A stretch of 64,000 bases of DNA from Gymnothorax reevesii. Taxonomy: Eukaryota; Chordata; Actinopteri; Anguilliformes; Muraenidae. Position numbers and translations under genes: made by a program. This document shows positions 24,939-36,995 of the stretch, piece after piece. Numbering within the stretch: the first letter of the stretch is position 1; the number at the start of each line of letters is the position of its first letter. The stretch is from NCBI GenBank assembly GCA_029721435.1, contig CM056573.1, positions 120,055,947-120,119,946 on the forward strand, read 5' to 3'. Below the pieces are notes generated by a model that ran no database searches, was not told the DNA's origin, and saw only the letters and a program-made list of their open reading frames with translations.

Positions 24939-26887
24939 TGTCCGTCCCCTGGCATCCTGTCCAATCGGCACCAGGTGGTGCCTGGCTGCCGTCTCTCATG
25001 CAGATTAGTTACAAAGAGGAGAAACAAGCGGGAAAATACCTGCCAGATAAACACACTGGTTACTGACGGTCACTCCATGTCTTTAAAATGTCTTTGAAGA
25101 CTTCTGCTGGAGTGTGGCATTTAATGGCCATTATTAATGGACAGCAAGGCTTGGTTCACTTTCCGTCCCCATTGGACAGCCGTGGAAACATCAGCGTGCC
25201 AGTAAGGAGCTCTCTGTATTGGCCCAGCCTTTTAGCGTGACCAAAATTCCTGGGATGCATTATAGTACTCATGACATACTGCTTTCCTCTCCAAAACTAG
25301 CTGCCTAATCCAGAACTATGGAGTAGGGAACAAATGAAGGACAGGTCACTTGTTTTCCACATTTTCCAGAATTGGGATACACTCCTCAAAATCATTCAAA
25401 TGCGCATTTTCAGGGGCAAAAACTGCTGGTGTTTTGCCTACTCATTACCTGATTACCCAAGTCAGGTGAAAAGACAGTTCGGCCAAACAATATGGCCTTG
25501 TCCGAGGCAGTGTATTGGCTTACTTTTTTGTAATTAAAATGAGCGCTCTGATTGAGAATGTTTTTTACTCTATTCATACTTGGATACCCAAATGAAATAC
25601 TCATTTCTATAGTTCCGCTTAGATTGGTCATGCTCTAATCTGCTGCATGTGCTGGGCACTGTCTGAGCATCCAGTAAGATGGACGTGAGGTAAGGCGTTC
25701 ACCTGTTAAATGAATGCACCTGGCTACCTTTTCATCGATGATCTGTCTGACTGTTACTGAACTAAAAGACGGCTCTGCCTCTTTAAATCTGAGTTGGCTG
25801 TACTTATTAGAAAGTGTGTACCTAAAATCACCAGCCAAACCTCAAAATATATGTATAATCTTGGTATTTCAAGTAAACTATGACATTTTGCAAACTTACA
25901 ATACTTCCTTTACCTTTTACAGTCAGTGCACTGTACGTGCTGTTGCCAGAGACAGTCTGTTTTTGGGTGCGCAGTAGGTAGTTGGCAGTGTGCTTAAAAG
26001 TTAGCAAAAGTTGTGCATTTGAACTTTGACCCCCCCCATCACTAGCAGACTTTGTGTGTCTCTGCGAGTCCTCCCTGAGGTAGGAAGCTAATGTGCACCC
26101 CGCCACACTTCCTGATTGGGTCTGTTTTCTGTTCTCCTTCACCCTCGTTTCTGTTTGTTCTTTCTTGTGTTTTTGGGATTTGAAGAAAAGCTCGACAGCC
26201 ACAGGGGAAGCAGAGATTCACACCCTAAGGATCCAGTCTTTCTGATATGTGGGTAACCTTCATGTTGGATCGATACTCCTCTTTCCAGGCGCTGTCTCTT
26301 ACTTTGTTTTGTTTTTCCGTCTGCTCTTTCGCACCACCACATATGCCCCCGAATCCTGAAATTGATCAAACTTTTGTGCCGTTAACCCTAAAAATACAGC
26401 ACAGATATTTTTTTTAAGGGGAAAAGTGGGGGAGAGAAAGAGATTGTGTAACAGGCGAAATCTATGGAGGTAACCTGATTCTCCGATAATTCACAGCATG
26501 CAGATACTGTCCAGTCCAGAACCTGAGGTCTCGAGGTGGCTACTGTGTGCGTTTGAGGAGAACTTTTTAGCGGTTGTGAAAATAGAGCTGTTCAGTTTCT
26601 AACGGGGCTTTGTAACACTCTTCTTACAAGGCTCATAGTGTGTATAATCCCTGCCCTCCTCTGATCGCCTGACTGCAGAGGGTAAAATGCACCATAAACT
26701 GCCTGAAACCTCTGACTGCTATTGTTATCAGAGTCAGACAGCACACAGGCACAAGGGTGTGCTAAACCACTGCCTGCATCGGAGAACTTAGTATCTATAA
26801 AGGCTCTTTTTTAAAGCTGACCTGCTACATTGATTGTTTCTTTTTTTCCTTTGGCTATCACTCTGCAGTAATCTTTGGCTTTGGCGG

Positions 26888-26912
26888 GCTTATAAACAGG
26901 GCGTTTATAAGC
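26888..26912. repeat. 10-bp hairpin GCTTATAAAC
   Basis: GCTTATAAAC at 26888-26897 and GTTTATAAGC at 26903-26912 are perfect inverted repeats with a 5-nt spacer. The TTTATAA cores resemble Cdx/posterior-Hox type sites, which is a suggestion only. The hairpin lies in a non-repetitive stretch. Confidence 0.6.
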
Positions 26913-28814
26913 TGCTATTCAAGGCCCTGAGTGCCTATGTGCTGGACAAAGTAAACCCGTTAAGACCCTATTTGTTGACAATGTGCCTATAAAGACACCT
27001 GAGTATCAGAAAAACTGGCAAAATTGTATGAAGGAAAGTGTCAGGTGGGGAATAGTGGTTGAACACACCTCAGACAGAAAATACTGAATTTAATATAGAG
27101 TTATTATTTCAATTATTAGTTTATTAATGAAACTTTCAGTTAGCCAGGAAGGCTTATTTCTGCCTGAAGACCTTGGTTTCACAGGTACTTTGAGAGGAAA
27201 CTCACATATTCACTGGAAAGACAGGCAACCTCTGTGGTGGGAGGATTCAGAAGAGAAGATGTAGAGTTGTCCTTAGAGCACTTTTTGGGGATTTTTCCTT
27301 GTTTGCCCCACCCTGAACACAGCCAAATTATTTAGTCCATGTTGTGGCTTGCTGTGACCTGCTGTTGTGACCCATGCACTCTGATGATAACGCAGTCAGT
27401 TGTCAAGTTGCTCGTACAGCTACATGAACATAGCCGATCAGGAAGGGCTGTTAGAGAGCTATGAGACCAACAAATTTTGACCCCTTTTATCCCCACTGAG
27501 ACTGAGCCAATTTTTGCCTTTCCGATATAGACCTCCAGCCACTGCTGGTAATGGCGTAACAGGGGTTGGAGCACTTGACCACAGAGCTCCCAGATGAATG
27601 TCTTAGCTGTGAGTCACCTGGAGGTACCGCTAAGCTTTTTTCATGTGAGTCTGAAGTCCTGAGCACTGTGACACCATCCCAGCCACCATATGAAACATAG
27701 ACCTGGGCTGCATTCGAATAGTGAAAAAATTACATCCTATTATTTAATTCCTAACCACTTTTCTTTGATCTCAGCTGAAAATGTCATGAGGTTGAGAAAA
27801 GGAGTGAAGGGGAATTCAGAACGGCTTTAAATTCAGATAAGACAACTGCGCTGTTAAGAGAGTCCGAACATATTTACACTAGGCAACGTGATCATGGGTC
27901 TCTTGTCATGTTTGTTTGTTTTGCGATTGAGTAGATGGTCATCACTTTAAATATTGCTGCCTGGATAGTTGGATAGTGTTAAGTCCTTTCTTTTTGTATA
28001 GGATATTTCAGTGTGATCGATCTGGGTTATAAATGTATTTGGGGAAAGAGTAATATAAAGTACCTAAAACTGCCAAAACGGCAAAAAAGTCAGGTTATGT
28101 TTGAGTTCCTCTTTAAGTACTCCAGCTTCAGTGATATTGGGTTCCGTGGTACTGATGGAATCAAGTTAAATTTGTTATTTCACATGAGTGAAGACAATGT
28201 GACGACAGCGATTAGTGCCAAGTCTGGAATGCTGAATCATTGATGGCCTGTCTAATCATCTTAACTTTGACCTCCCATACAAAAATGATTACTGGGCAGC
28301 CAATGCCAGATGTCATTAGTTTGCTCCTGGTGGGAAATCTCAGCAGCTGTTAGCAAGTTTTGTCATCATGTATACACCTGACATCTCAAACCAGCTTGTG
28401 AATTACCCCAATGCTTTTGGATGCACCCACCCCCCTACTCACACATACAGTACAGACAAGTGCTGAATTTTCTGACAAATAAGGAGTACTCAGGCACCCC
28501 TTTGTAAATCGTCTATACTGAACAAAAATATAAACGCAACAGTTTAGTCCTTTCAATATTCCGCATAATTATTTCTAAGGTTGGCTTAGTTGGGTTTATT
28601 TATGTGACCAAGGTTGTGTGCCACTGGTCTGTGTGCATTTCAGTCACCTTCTCCATATCATTGTCAAGTTCATGCACTTTGTCAAAACTGGCCTGTCAGA
28701 CAGGTAGAGCATGACCCAGAGCTATTGAAATCAGGTACAGTCAGCCCAGGCACATCCTGTACTCTGGTCAATAAAAGGCCACCTCAAAAGTCCCAGTTCT
28801 GCCATTGTTCTAAA

Positions 28815-29995
28815 TGCCATAAATGATCCGAGTCATCCTGGAGTGTGCCATTGGCATGCTCAATGCAGGAATGTTTCTCAGGGATGTTGAAAGGGCTCTT
28901 AATGTCCATGTTTCAACACTAAGTCGCATAAAACCCCTTTCTGAGGAATGAGGCAAGACAGTAGACCGCCCGCATGCATGACGACCATGTGTGACAACCC
29001 TCGCCCAAGACCGCCATATCTGGACTCTCCATCTCTGTGACTGTCTGAGACCAGTAACTGCCACTGCAGATGAGACAGCTGGTCCCCACCATTGCCCCAT
29101 TTTTGCCAAAACTGTGAAAAATAATCTCCTGGAAGTCCATACAGTACAGGCCAAAAGTTTGGACACACCTTCTAATTCAATGCGTTTCCTTTATTTTCAT
29201 GACTATTTACATTGTAGATTCTCACTGAAGGCATCAAAACTATGAATGAACACATGTGGAATTATGTATGTATCTAACAGTTCTCCAATAGGCCTGTCGG
29301 CTATGTATCAACCTGACTTCTGCACAACACAACTGATGGCCCCAACCCCATTGATAAGGCAAGAAATTCCGCTAATTAACACTGACAAGGTACACCTGTG
29401 AAGTGAAAACCATTTCAGGTGACTACCTCTTGAAGCTCATTGTGCCAATGGCACAATGGAGGACTGTTTTCTTTAGAGATGAGTCACGTTTCTAACTTCA
29501 CAGAGTGGATGGACGGGGGAATCGTTATGCTGACATGATGGTGTGCACGGTGGCACATGGTGGTGGCGTGCTGGTTTGGGTGGGAATATTCTTAGGACAT
29601 TGCACCCAACTGCAGTTCATGAACAGCAACTTGAATACAGGGCGATTTCACGATGAGATGCTGCTGCCTATCGTCCTAACATTCATCCATCAAAACAATA
29701 ACCATCCAGCATGACCATGCCAGGCCCAAGTCACCTGTGTATGCACAGAGTTCCTTGAGCCTGAAAACATTTGTGTGCTTGAAAGGTCGGCTTATTCCTC
29801 GGATTTATCCGCCTTCCAGCATCTTTGGGATGTCCACAAGCAACGAGTTTGTCATTGGATCCCACTTTCGGCCAATAGCCACCAACTCCACACAGCTCTT
29901 GAAGAGAAAGGAGAACACGTTTGTTGACAAAATTGATCATTTGTTACTGTCCTCACAGCAGACGTGTAGCAGTGCAGCAGGCCAAAGACAGACGT
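28815..29995 (+). pseudogene. Tc1-like transposase pseudogene
   Basis: Tc1 transposases cut and rejoin DNA with a DDE catalytic domain after an N-terminal paired-type DNA-binding domain. Around 28825-28955 the reading LECAIGMLNAGMFLRDVERA matches the start of such a protein, and LRPVTATADE follows near 29050. After the inserted segment, about 29500-29715 reads GNRYADMMVCTVAHGGGVLV and then LPIVLTFIHQNN, corresponding to the catalytic-domain stretch around the second acidic residue. A further part, SDLSAFQHLWDV, lies near 29800-29840 in another frame. There are in-frame stops (for example after LSEE near 28950, and near 29712) and frame changes, so no functional protein is possible. Confidence 0.8.
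29141..29441 (+). mobile_element. Fragment of a second Tc1-like family nested in the first
   Basis: At a TA (29140-29141) the sequence switches to ACAGTACAGGCCAAAAGTTT, GGACACACCTTCTAATTCAA and ATGAATGAACACATGTGGAA, the left end of another well-known fish Tc1 family. It continues through AAGGTACACCTGTGAAGTGA and GGTGACTACCTCTTGAAGCT and breaks off near 29441. The host transposase resumes at GGACTGTTTTCTTTAGAGAT. The right inverted repeat is missing, so the copy lost its 3' part after insertion or arrived incomplete. Confidence 0.8.
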
Positions 29996-30215
29996 ACCAA
30001 ATATTGATTTGTGAAATTTGGACAATATACCCCATCCCCTTTATCATCACGCCATCGCAAGATTCTTGTTTTTCTGTTAAATCATTGATCAAAATGTATG
30101 GCAATATACAAAAAGTTATACAATCTGTCAACACTCAATGAAAGTGCAGTGAGCTTCAGAACATGGTCATATTTCCCAGAATAAGAAGAGTTGCATTTAT
30201 ATTTTTGTTCAGTGT

Positions 30216-33200
30216 TGGTATGCCCTGGTCTGAACAAACTATGTTGTGCTCTCAGGACATCCATGCAATTTGATCTGTGTTTCAAACTCAAATTCTGAGG
30301 GTGCTCTGTGTTATGTTCATCTGTCTGTTATGCACACCTGTATTTAAGAGCGCAGTTTATTCCATTGGTTTAAAAGCTAAATGTAGCTCATTTCCCGAGT
30401 CAGAATGTCTGCTGATTGAAAGGAAATAAGCAAAAAAAAAAAAAAAACGAGAGAAACATTAGAACCAGCAGTCGACTTTTCTTTGCGGATCTCGTCTGGA
30501 AACGATGTCGAATTCCTGGGCCATTGAATTCTTTACCTAGCTGGTTGATTGAGCCGGGGCGGCACTTTCCCAGAATCTATATAAGCAGGATGTCTGGCAC
30601 GCCTCCTTCGCTGGAGTGTCTGTGTTTCGCTTCGCACTATAGCCGAAGATATCTGTAGTCAGGTTTTTTATAACTTTCTATTTCTAATTATTTGACTTTC
30701 TTCTCCCTTTTTCTATCTCACTTTGCTTCCGTGGTTCGGACTAATATACTACGTCCTCTGGAAGCGCGTGTACTTGCATTTGATCTATAGTATTCTCTGT
30801 ATTTGTACTGTGTTCATGCTACTCTATTTCACTCTGTCTTTGCGCTTGGCCTCTGTATACTGCCGGTCATTACACACTGTCATGAAAATACTGGCACTGC
30901 TTACTGACAAATTCAGCTTCATAGCATAGCATGTATGGCCAAAAATGTCCAGGCTGTACCTATAATATTTTTAACATCTGACCTGTAATCTATAACCTGC
31001 TTTTAACTTTCCTTGAAAGTCTATAAGTTGGGCAATGGAGAGCTGGATGAACATTTCAGTGAAACTTCAAAGGGACATGATGAATAAGCAAAACTCTCTG
31101 CCTAAAGCTTTTTTTGAATAGGGGATCCATTTTAGGAAATTCACTGTACTTATCAGGTCATGCAGACATTAAATATTTTACATGTTCATGATTCATGGAA
31201 GACGCAGCGCATTCATTGGAATTCATGAGTTCACATTACATTATCCTCTAGTTAACTGAACCATCCAAAAATAATTACACTCTTGAAATTCCTTTTGCCA
31301 GCGTGATAAATATTGAGCAGGTTATTCATTATTCTTGTCTATAAATATACCTCAATATTATAATTAACTCCAGACATATGAACTGAAAGAGGCCTGGCTG
31401 ACAAATTGAAATTTAATACTCCACCAAAATGACGCCAGCCAAGGGAAGGACAGAGTATCCCTTCCTCAAACCAGTGGAGTACAATTAGTTCCCCTCCCAT
31501 GTTAAAAACTTCAAAAAAACATCTAAGATATGGTATGGTTTTAGGTTTGTATCAGAAACACCTGAGCCCTCAGAGTTCAGTAGATCCCTATCTCCACTAC
31601 GGCAGTCATTAGTCCCTGCTTACCTTGGGTGCAGCCATAGCTGCTGCGATAGTTTTAGGTCAGGCAAGGCCGGCCACAGAACTCTCTGGATGAATACACA
31701 GGGACTAGCCAGGAAGGAGCTGGCAGCGCGCCTCATTGCCAAATCAAGATTTGATTAATCAGCTCACATACTCGTGCCGACTTGTTGTGTAAGCTACTGA
31801 GTTGCCCCCCCCTTGCTCTTTCCCCCCATTTCCCCCCTCCATCTCATTCTCCCTCTTTCGCTCCCCTTTCTCCCATTCCCTCCATCATTAGATTGAGCAG
31901 TGGCCTCTCTCCGCCTGTCGTCCCGACTCATGTCTGGGTCACTAAAGACTCATCTGTTGAGTGTTTGGCCCTGACCTCTCAGTCTCTCCGCAGCCTCGAG
32001 CGCTTGGGCCGGACCTCTCCTCAGGCAAGGTGTGGCCCCAAGTGGTCCCCTCTGTCCGTAAAGGTTATCTGCTGTGATCAATGCGATAGAGTTCAGCCCG
32101 ACCTGCAGTCCTACAGCCTGAAGGGGGGGAAGCAAGAAAAAATGGGAGGGCGAGGAAAGGATTGAGGGGCTGCCTAGAGCTATGGTCAAGGCAGGGAGTT
32201 CCCCTACAAACCAGCACAGGCTCTTCCTCTGTGAGAAACTCTGGCGTCCCCCTCAGGGGGTGTGAGAGGCCAGATAAAACCTCTCGCTGTAATGAAGGAT
32301 TGATCTCAAACCTGTCCTTGTTTACTTGGCCTGATTAGCCATTCAACACTGATTCGTAATTGTGACTAGGTGGTAGAACGATCAGCGAATGTAGTTTTAC
32401 GTAGAATTTTTGATGATTGCATCAAAAAGTTGTGAAGTGTTTTTTTTTTTTAACAGCGTTAATGGTGATGAAAAATGTTCAAATGTCTCTCAAAGAATCT
32501 GAGCATTCATTACTGTTAAGAGCAGAAGTGATCAGTCATGTCAACTGCTGGAATTTCTACCGTCTTCTCTCTTTTTTCTCTCTCCCTCTTTCTCTCTCTC
32601 CCCCTCACCTTTCCTTGGGTAATAACACCCATCTGCAGTTACTCAGTGATTTCCTTGTACATTGAGGATCATGAGCTTTGCGTCTTGCCTCCGGTTTGAT
32701 CATTTATTCTCTTTACTTGGTTGTTTATCGATTTATGACTGATGCGGTTTTTGACAGTGAGCGTAGTGCTGAGCAAGGACCCTGAATTGCACCAAATGAG
32801 ACTTGGAAAGAGATTATCTAAATTAAAAACCCAGGCAGAATTTGAGGCATCATTAATATCCCTGCCATTTTACTTTGTGATAAATATCTGTTGGAGGAAG
32901 CTAGTCGCTTGACTTTTTTCTTTTTTTTTCCAACATAGTGATTGTTTGCAGTCTGTAATCATAATTCCAGAATGTGGTCTAAGAGGCGGAGTGCGCCTGG
33001 GTTCCGGCCAGCAGTTGGTAATGTGGCTCGCCATGGGATGACGGAGTCTGCGGGAACTACTGAGCCGAACAGATGGGAACCGACTATTAAACACTCAATG
33101 CTGCTACGCAATAGGCCTTCTACAAACATTACATTCATAAGTTTTTTGCCAGAGACTCATGCCAGTACATTACTATTTGTTGAGCAAATGTCGACAATGA

Positions 33201-33434
33201 GCTTGCTTGAGGTAGACATTTAATCAGTCAAAACATTTCTGATTCCATAAACTCAGAGGGCAGGAACAAGCCTGTGACAATGAGTGTCAGGGCTGAGCTT
33301 GGTTTGTATGTTCAGATGCTTCATCTGAGGATGTTATGCAGTTGACTCACCACCAGTAGCTTGCTTGCTTGGCTCCCCAGCAGGACCAGTGTGCTCTCCA
33401 GTTTTGGATAACTAGAGGATGGGAGGTGGTACAT
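30216..33434. other. Non-coding stretch; possible LTR-like segment at 30312-30880
   Basis: 30312-30880 begins TGTTATGTTC and ends near CATTACACA. It holds a TATA-like CTATATAAGCAGG at 30577-30589 followed by CT-rich DNA, reminiscent of a solo LTR, but duplications and a primer site were not found. From 30900 on there is unique DNA with short pyrimidine-rich tracts (31805-31885, 32570-32610). The 127-codon frame at 31782-32165 is Pro/Ser-rich from those tracts and has no domain. Confidence 0.4.
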
Positions 33435-33435
33435 A

Positions 33436-34310
33436 TACAGGGTTTGGACAAAATATTCACTATGAAGTCCCTAAACCACAAATTTAAAAGCATCTACACA
33501 GGTCATTCCTATTGATTTCAGTATTATTTCTATGTTGTAGCCTATGTCCACTTTGACAACTTTTTAACTGCAACACTTTCGTTGGTGAGTCTACAAAGCA
33601 GCATGAGGATATTAACAGAGTTGTGAAGGGGCAAAATAATTGCTCCCCAAGTTGCTGGTCAGCCAGTCACAAAAACTGCAGATTTATTTAAGATGCCAAA
33701 AACATATGTGCAACATTATGACAGCCTACATCCAAGACCAAAAAAAAAAACAATTTCAAAAAACAATAGATCAAGATCTATAAAAACCGTGTCCCCTTGA
33801 GAAGTATTGAGGTGGACCATTGATGTTGTGGCCCTGTTTTTCCTCCCAAGGCCAAAGAGAAGTTGTGAATATTATATGGTATTGATCATGGTATCAAGTA
33901 TCTGCAGATACTAAATGAAAATCTGATTGCCTTTTCTGGAATGCTGAAATCAATCCATGGCATCTTCCAACAGGACAAATATTCAAAGTTTGCAATGAAA
34001 TCAACGCAGACATGGGTGACCTACAACAAAATGAAGGTTTTGCCATGGCTTTGCCCTGACCTAAACCCAATTGAAACCCTGTAGTACAAGCTGAAGATGA
34101 GAATCTGAATAAGAGGACCTCGGAATTTGAAGGATCTGTCGAGATTCTGTTTAGAGGAATGGTCTTAGATGCCGTGCTATGTCTGACACACAGAGTAATA
34201 AAGAAGACTCAGAGCTGTTATCTTGGCAAAGGATCACTTTATAAAGAATGAAATTTACGAGATCCAAGAACTGCAGCGCAAATGTTTCAGAGAAAAGTTG
34301 TAATGATCCA
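33436..34310 (+). pseudogene. Tc1-like element remnant with broken transposase
   Basis: The left end TACAGGGTTTGGACAAAAT (from 33436) resembles the inverted-repeat end of a Tc1 family. Around 33630-33730 the sequence encodes parts of a helix-turn-helix start (QVAGQPVTKTADLFKMPKTY in pieces). Around 34040-34165 LPWLCPDLNPIETL, RGPRNLKDLSRFCLEEW can be read with stops between them. This is the conserved region leading to the last acidic catalytic residue of Tc1 transposases. A tail coding ELLSWQRIT-like text at 34205-34230 fits the usual C-terminal end. No right-hand inverted repeat was found, so the 3' end is lost. Multiple stops and frameshifts make it non-functional. Confidence 0.75.
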
Positions 34311-34887
34311 GAGCAGGAACCACAAGTCAGAGTACAATCCAATAGTCGGGTTTATTGATAGTAAAATGGTGTTGACTGAGGGACGCTGCCTAGAGCAGAA
34401 TGGTAGAGCTCAGATCAGATGGTACAGGCTTGAGTGAAGGGTGTATTCCTGCCCGACCAGTGGCAGTCCAGGACAGCTGCCAGATGGAGAAAACACTTTG
34501 TCAGAGCCGAACTGTCAGTTGGCAGGACCATGGAGTTTACCAGGAATGTGGACCCAATTCTGATGATCTCAGAAGGCTTGGGAGGCCATTCTGAATAAAC
34601 TGGGCTGCGGAACAGGTTGAGCTTTGATTAAAAGGATTGCGTTCCCAATCCTGGAGACTGCGAGTAAGGCTTAGGAGCTTGTTCCCATTTATAAAGATAG
34701 GAAGAGAACTTTCTCAATCAATATTTTTAATTATTATTGTCATTGTGCTGTATAAATGTACATTTTGATTATTGAAAAGAATATACAGCACTTATAAACA
34801 GAGGGTACATACATTAACACATTCTTCCCAAATTAATTTTTAAGCATTAACTGTATGCCCTCCCCCCCCTACCCACAGGTGGGAAAG
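34311..34887. other. Non-coding stretch between repeats
   Basis: Short, AT-rich in its second half, ending in a C run (34862-34869). No recognisable gene or element; part of it may be the tail of the SINE-containing insertion next to it. Confidence 0.4.
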
Positions 34888-35193
34888 AAGGTAATAGCCA
34901 GGGCACATACTTATTAGTAGACACTTCCAATGACAGGACCCTTCAACTGTCACATCTATCCCTCTTTCGTGAGCATGGCCCCACGCTGCCATCCATTAGG
35001 ATGCCCCAGATCCTGCCGTTTACACCAGAATGTTGCAGGCCGAAGGAGTGCCCAGGCAGGGACTTGAACCACCTGACTCCGAGGTAATAGTCAAACGCGC
35101 TGACCACATCACTGGAGAGCCAGGCTCCTTGGCAAGGTAGCCAGGGCATGTACTTATGAGGAGACACTTCCAGTGACAGGACCCTTCAACTGT
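34888..35193 (-). repeat. tRNA-derived SINE-like repeat with duplicated end
   Basis: On the minus strand GGTTCAAGTCCCTGCCTGGG (complement of about 35054-35073) contains a B-box-like GGTTCAAGTCC, preceded by an A-box-like region within 35085-35120. A ~60-bp block, TAGCCAGGGCACATACTTAT to GACAGGACCCTTCAACTGTC (34895-34952), is repeated with few changes at 35139-35192. The repeat is therefore bracketed by direct copies of its own end, which suggests a partial dimer or tandem insertion. Confidence 0.6.
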
Positions 35194-35248
35194 CTCACAC
35201 ACACACACACACACACAGAAACACACACACACACACACACACGCAGAT

Positions 35249-35284
<36 letters not shown>
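35193..35284. repeat. CA microsatellite and TA run
   Basis: Interrupted CA run (35193-35267) followed by a TATATATATATATA stretch. The Cys/Val-rich minus-strand frame here is an artefact. Confidence 0.95.
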
Positions 35285-35285
<1 letters not shown>

Positions 35286-35581
35286 TTGTTTATATAAATT
35301 ATTAGTATTCTTATTATTATTAATAATAATGAATGAATTATGAATTATTGAATTATCTCACCGGAAGTTAAAACACTCCAATTTCTAATTCTTCACCACC
35401 ATTAAGAAGACGAACAGATCATCTTAAGAAAAAAAAAAAACACTTGCCACAGCCCAACTAGAGCTGCTAGTGCTCCAAGCTAATGAAAATTTTGCATTGT
35501 GGAAGAACGTGGTTCTCTCTGGCTGGCAATGACATCGTACATACAGAAATTCATTTTTAAAAGCATATACAAATACACATA

Positions 35582-36995
35582 TTATATGTAGTTAACAGAC
35601 AATATCCATACATTCATATACTTCTGCAGCTTAATTTGTAAATCATCCTCTATACTTGTTAAGACTGGTTGGCAGGTACACATAAATTCAGCTAGCCTGT
35701 TTTTAACTATATATGGCAACCTTTCTAGTGGGATTAAATTTAAAAAATTTTCAAACCAAAGTAAGACATCAGGTGAATCATAACCAATCCACTTTTTAAG
35801 AATACATAACCTTGCAGCATAACAACATATTCTCAATACCTGCTTATATTTCACAGCATACTTTCCTCCTTCATCTAATCCTAAAATACAGATTTCTGGG
35901 TGTAATGTTGTTGATCTACATCCTAGCATGCCATCAATTTTCCTCGTAACACCTTACCAAAATTCAACAATATTTGGGCATTTCCAGAAGACATGAAAAT
36001 ATGTAGCTTCGTCAATATTACATTTTGGACAAATTGCACAGCAATCAGGATCATATTTTGATCGTATGAACTGGATAACATACAGTTTATGAATAATTTT
36101 AAATTGTGTTTCATGAGACCAACTAGAAGTACTCATCTTTTTGCGTTTATTAATATTGTTCGCCAATAATTAATTGTGGTCCCAGAATCTCATTCCCAGG
36201 AACATAATATACTTGCCTCAGTATCAGTCTTATCTCCTTTTACAAATTTCATATACAAATAACTTAATGTCTTTTTCTGTATGGAAGCTGATTGGAACAA
36301 CAACTTCTCTGGAAAGCTAATCTCAGCTCTTTTCCTATATTGAGGGGTAGAGTAAACATAACTCCTCAATTGCAAATATCTAAAAAAATTGTCTTTGTTC
36401 TAATCCACACTCTGTCCTCAACTGAGAGAATGATGTCATTACCAATCCATCAAACAGATCCTTTATATTAATTATCCCTGCTTCCCTCCATCTCCTTAAT
36501 CCAGTGTCTACACAAGAGGGAGGGAAGTGCGGGTTATTAACCACAGGAGCGAGAAAGGATATGGATCCCACCATACCATAATATTTACAGATTCTGTACC
36601 AAGCACTTAAAATATTTTTAACTATAAAATTGCGTTGTATCAAAGTATGCAGACTACTTCTTTTCATAAAGGGTAGATCAGACGGTAATAATTATTCACA
36701 CCGTATCATTTCTAAATCTGTGAATATTGTTTTATAGTCCTCTTTTGGCCAGTATAACATATGTCTCATTTGAGAAGCCCAGTGATAGAGCCTAAAATGT
36801 GGTACTTGGAGGCCTCTGTTAGATATAGGAAGCTGCAATTTTAACCAGTTTAAGTCTTTGTGTTTTATTATCCCATATAAATTGCCATAGATATTTATGC
36901 ACATTCCTGAAATATTTTAATGGTATATCAATTGACGTCATTTGAATAGGATACAATATCCTCGGTAAGATATTCATTATCTTTCTCATTTAACC
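35582..36995 (-). pseudogene. L1-like LINE, 3' part of ORF2, broken
   Basis: LINE ORF2 proteins carry endonuclease and reverse transcriptase. Only the C-terminal third is present here. In 5' to 3' order on the minus strand one can read MNILPRILYPIQMTSIDIPL and YLWQFIWDNK (about 36985-36870), then LPISNRGLQVPHFRLYHWAS (ORF 36692-36904), RWREAGIINIKDLFDG (36380-36667) and a Cys-rich stretch CCAICPKCNIDEATYFHVFW ending in WKCPNIVEFW (36120-35955). The final frame is 35582-35929. These match L1-type ORF2 (thumb and C-terminal zinc-knuckle-like region) by memory. At least four frame breaks separate the pieces. The 5' end is truncated near 37000, as is usual for LINEs. No clear poly-A tail was seen; a T/A-rich stretch lies near 35430. 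Confidence 0.8.

Larger units (their letters stand above)
22331..28515. other. Non-coding stretch
   Basis: 22331-22760 resembles the flank of a mobile element: it is A/G-rich and follows the minisatellite without a break, but no ends were found. 23160-23270 has inverted TTTCTCT/AGAGAAA motifs and a TGAGGCCC step and may be an old repeat. A G run at 24003-24011 and the TG repeat at 24910 are present. The rest is unique. Frames up to 124 codons (25828-26202, minus) have no recognised domain. Confidence 0.45.
28516..30215 (+). mobile_element. Tc1-like DNA transposon, full length but dead
   Basis: The left end ACTGAACAAAAATATAAACG (from 28517) is matched on the opposite strand at the right end (complement of about 30192-30214) with one change in the first 20 bases. 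TA is present next to the left end, while the right flank has decayed. This inverted repeat marks a Tc1 family widespread in fish and lampreys. The central region encodes a broken transposase. A segment of a different Tc1 family lies inside it at 29141-29441. With the insertion it measures about 1.7 kb, near the usual 1.6 kb for Tc1 elements. Confidence 0.85.

Noticed and set aside
31782..32165. 127-codon Pro/Ser-rich ORF
   Set aside because: Comes from a CT-rich low-complexity tract, with no domain.
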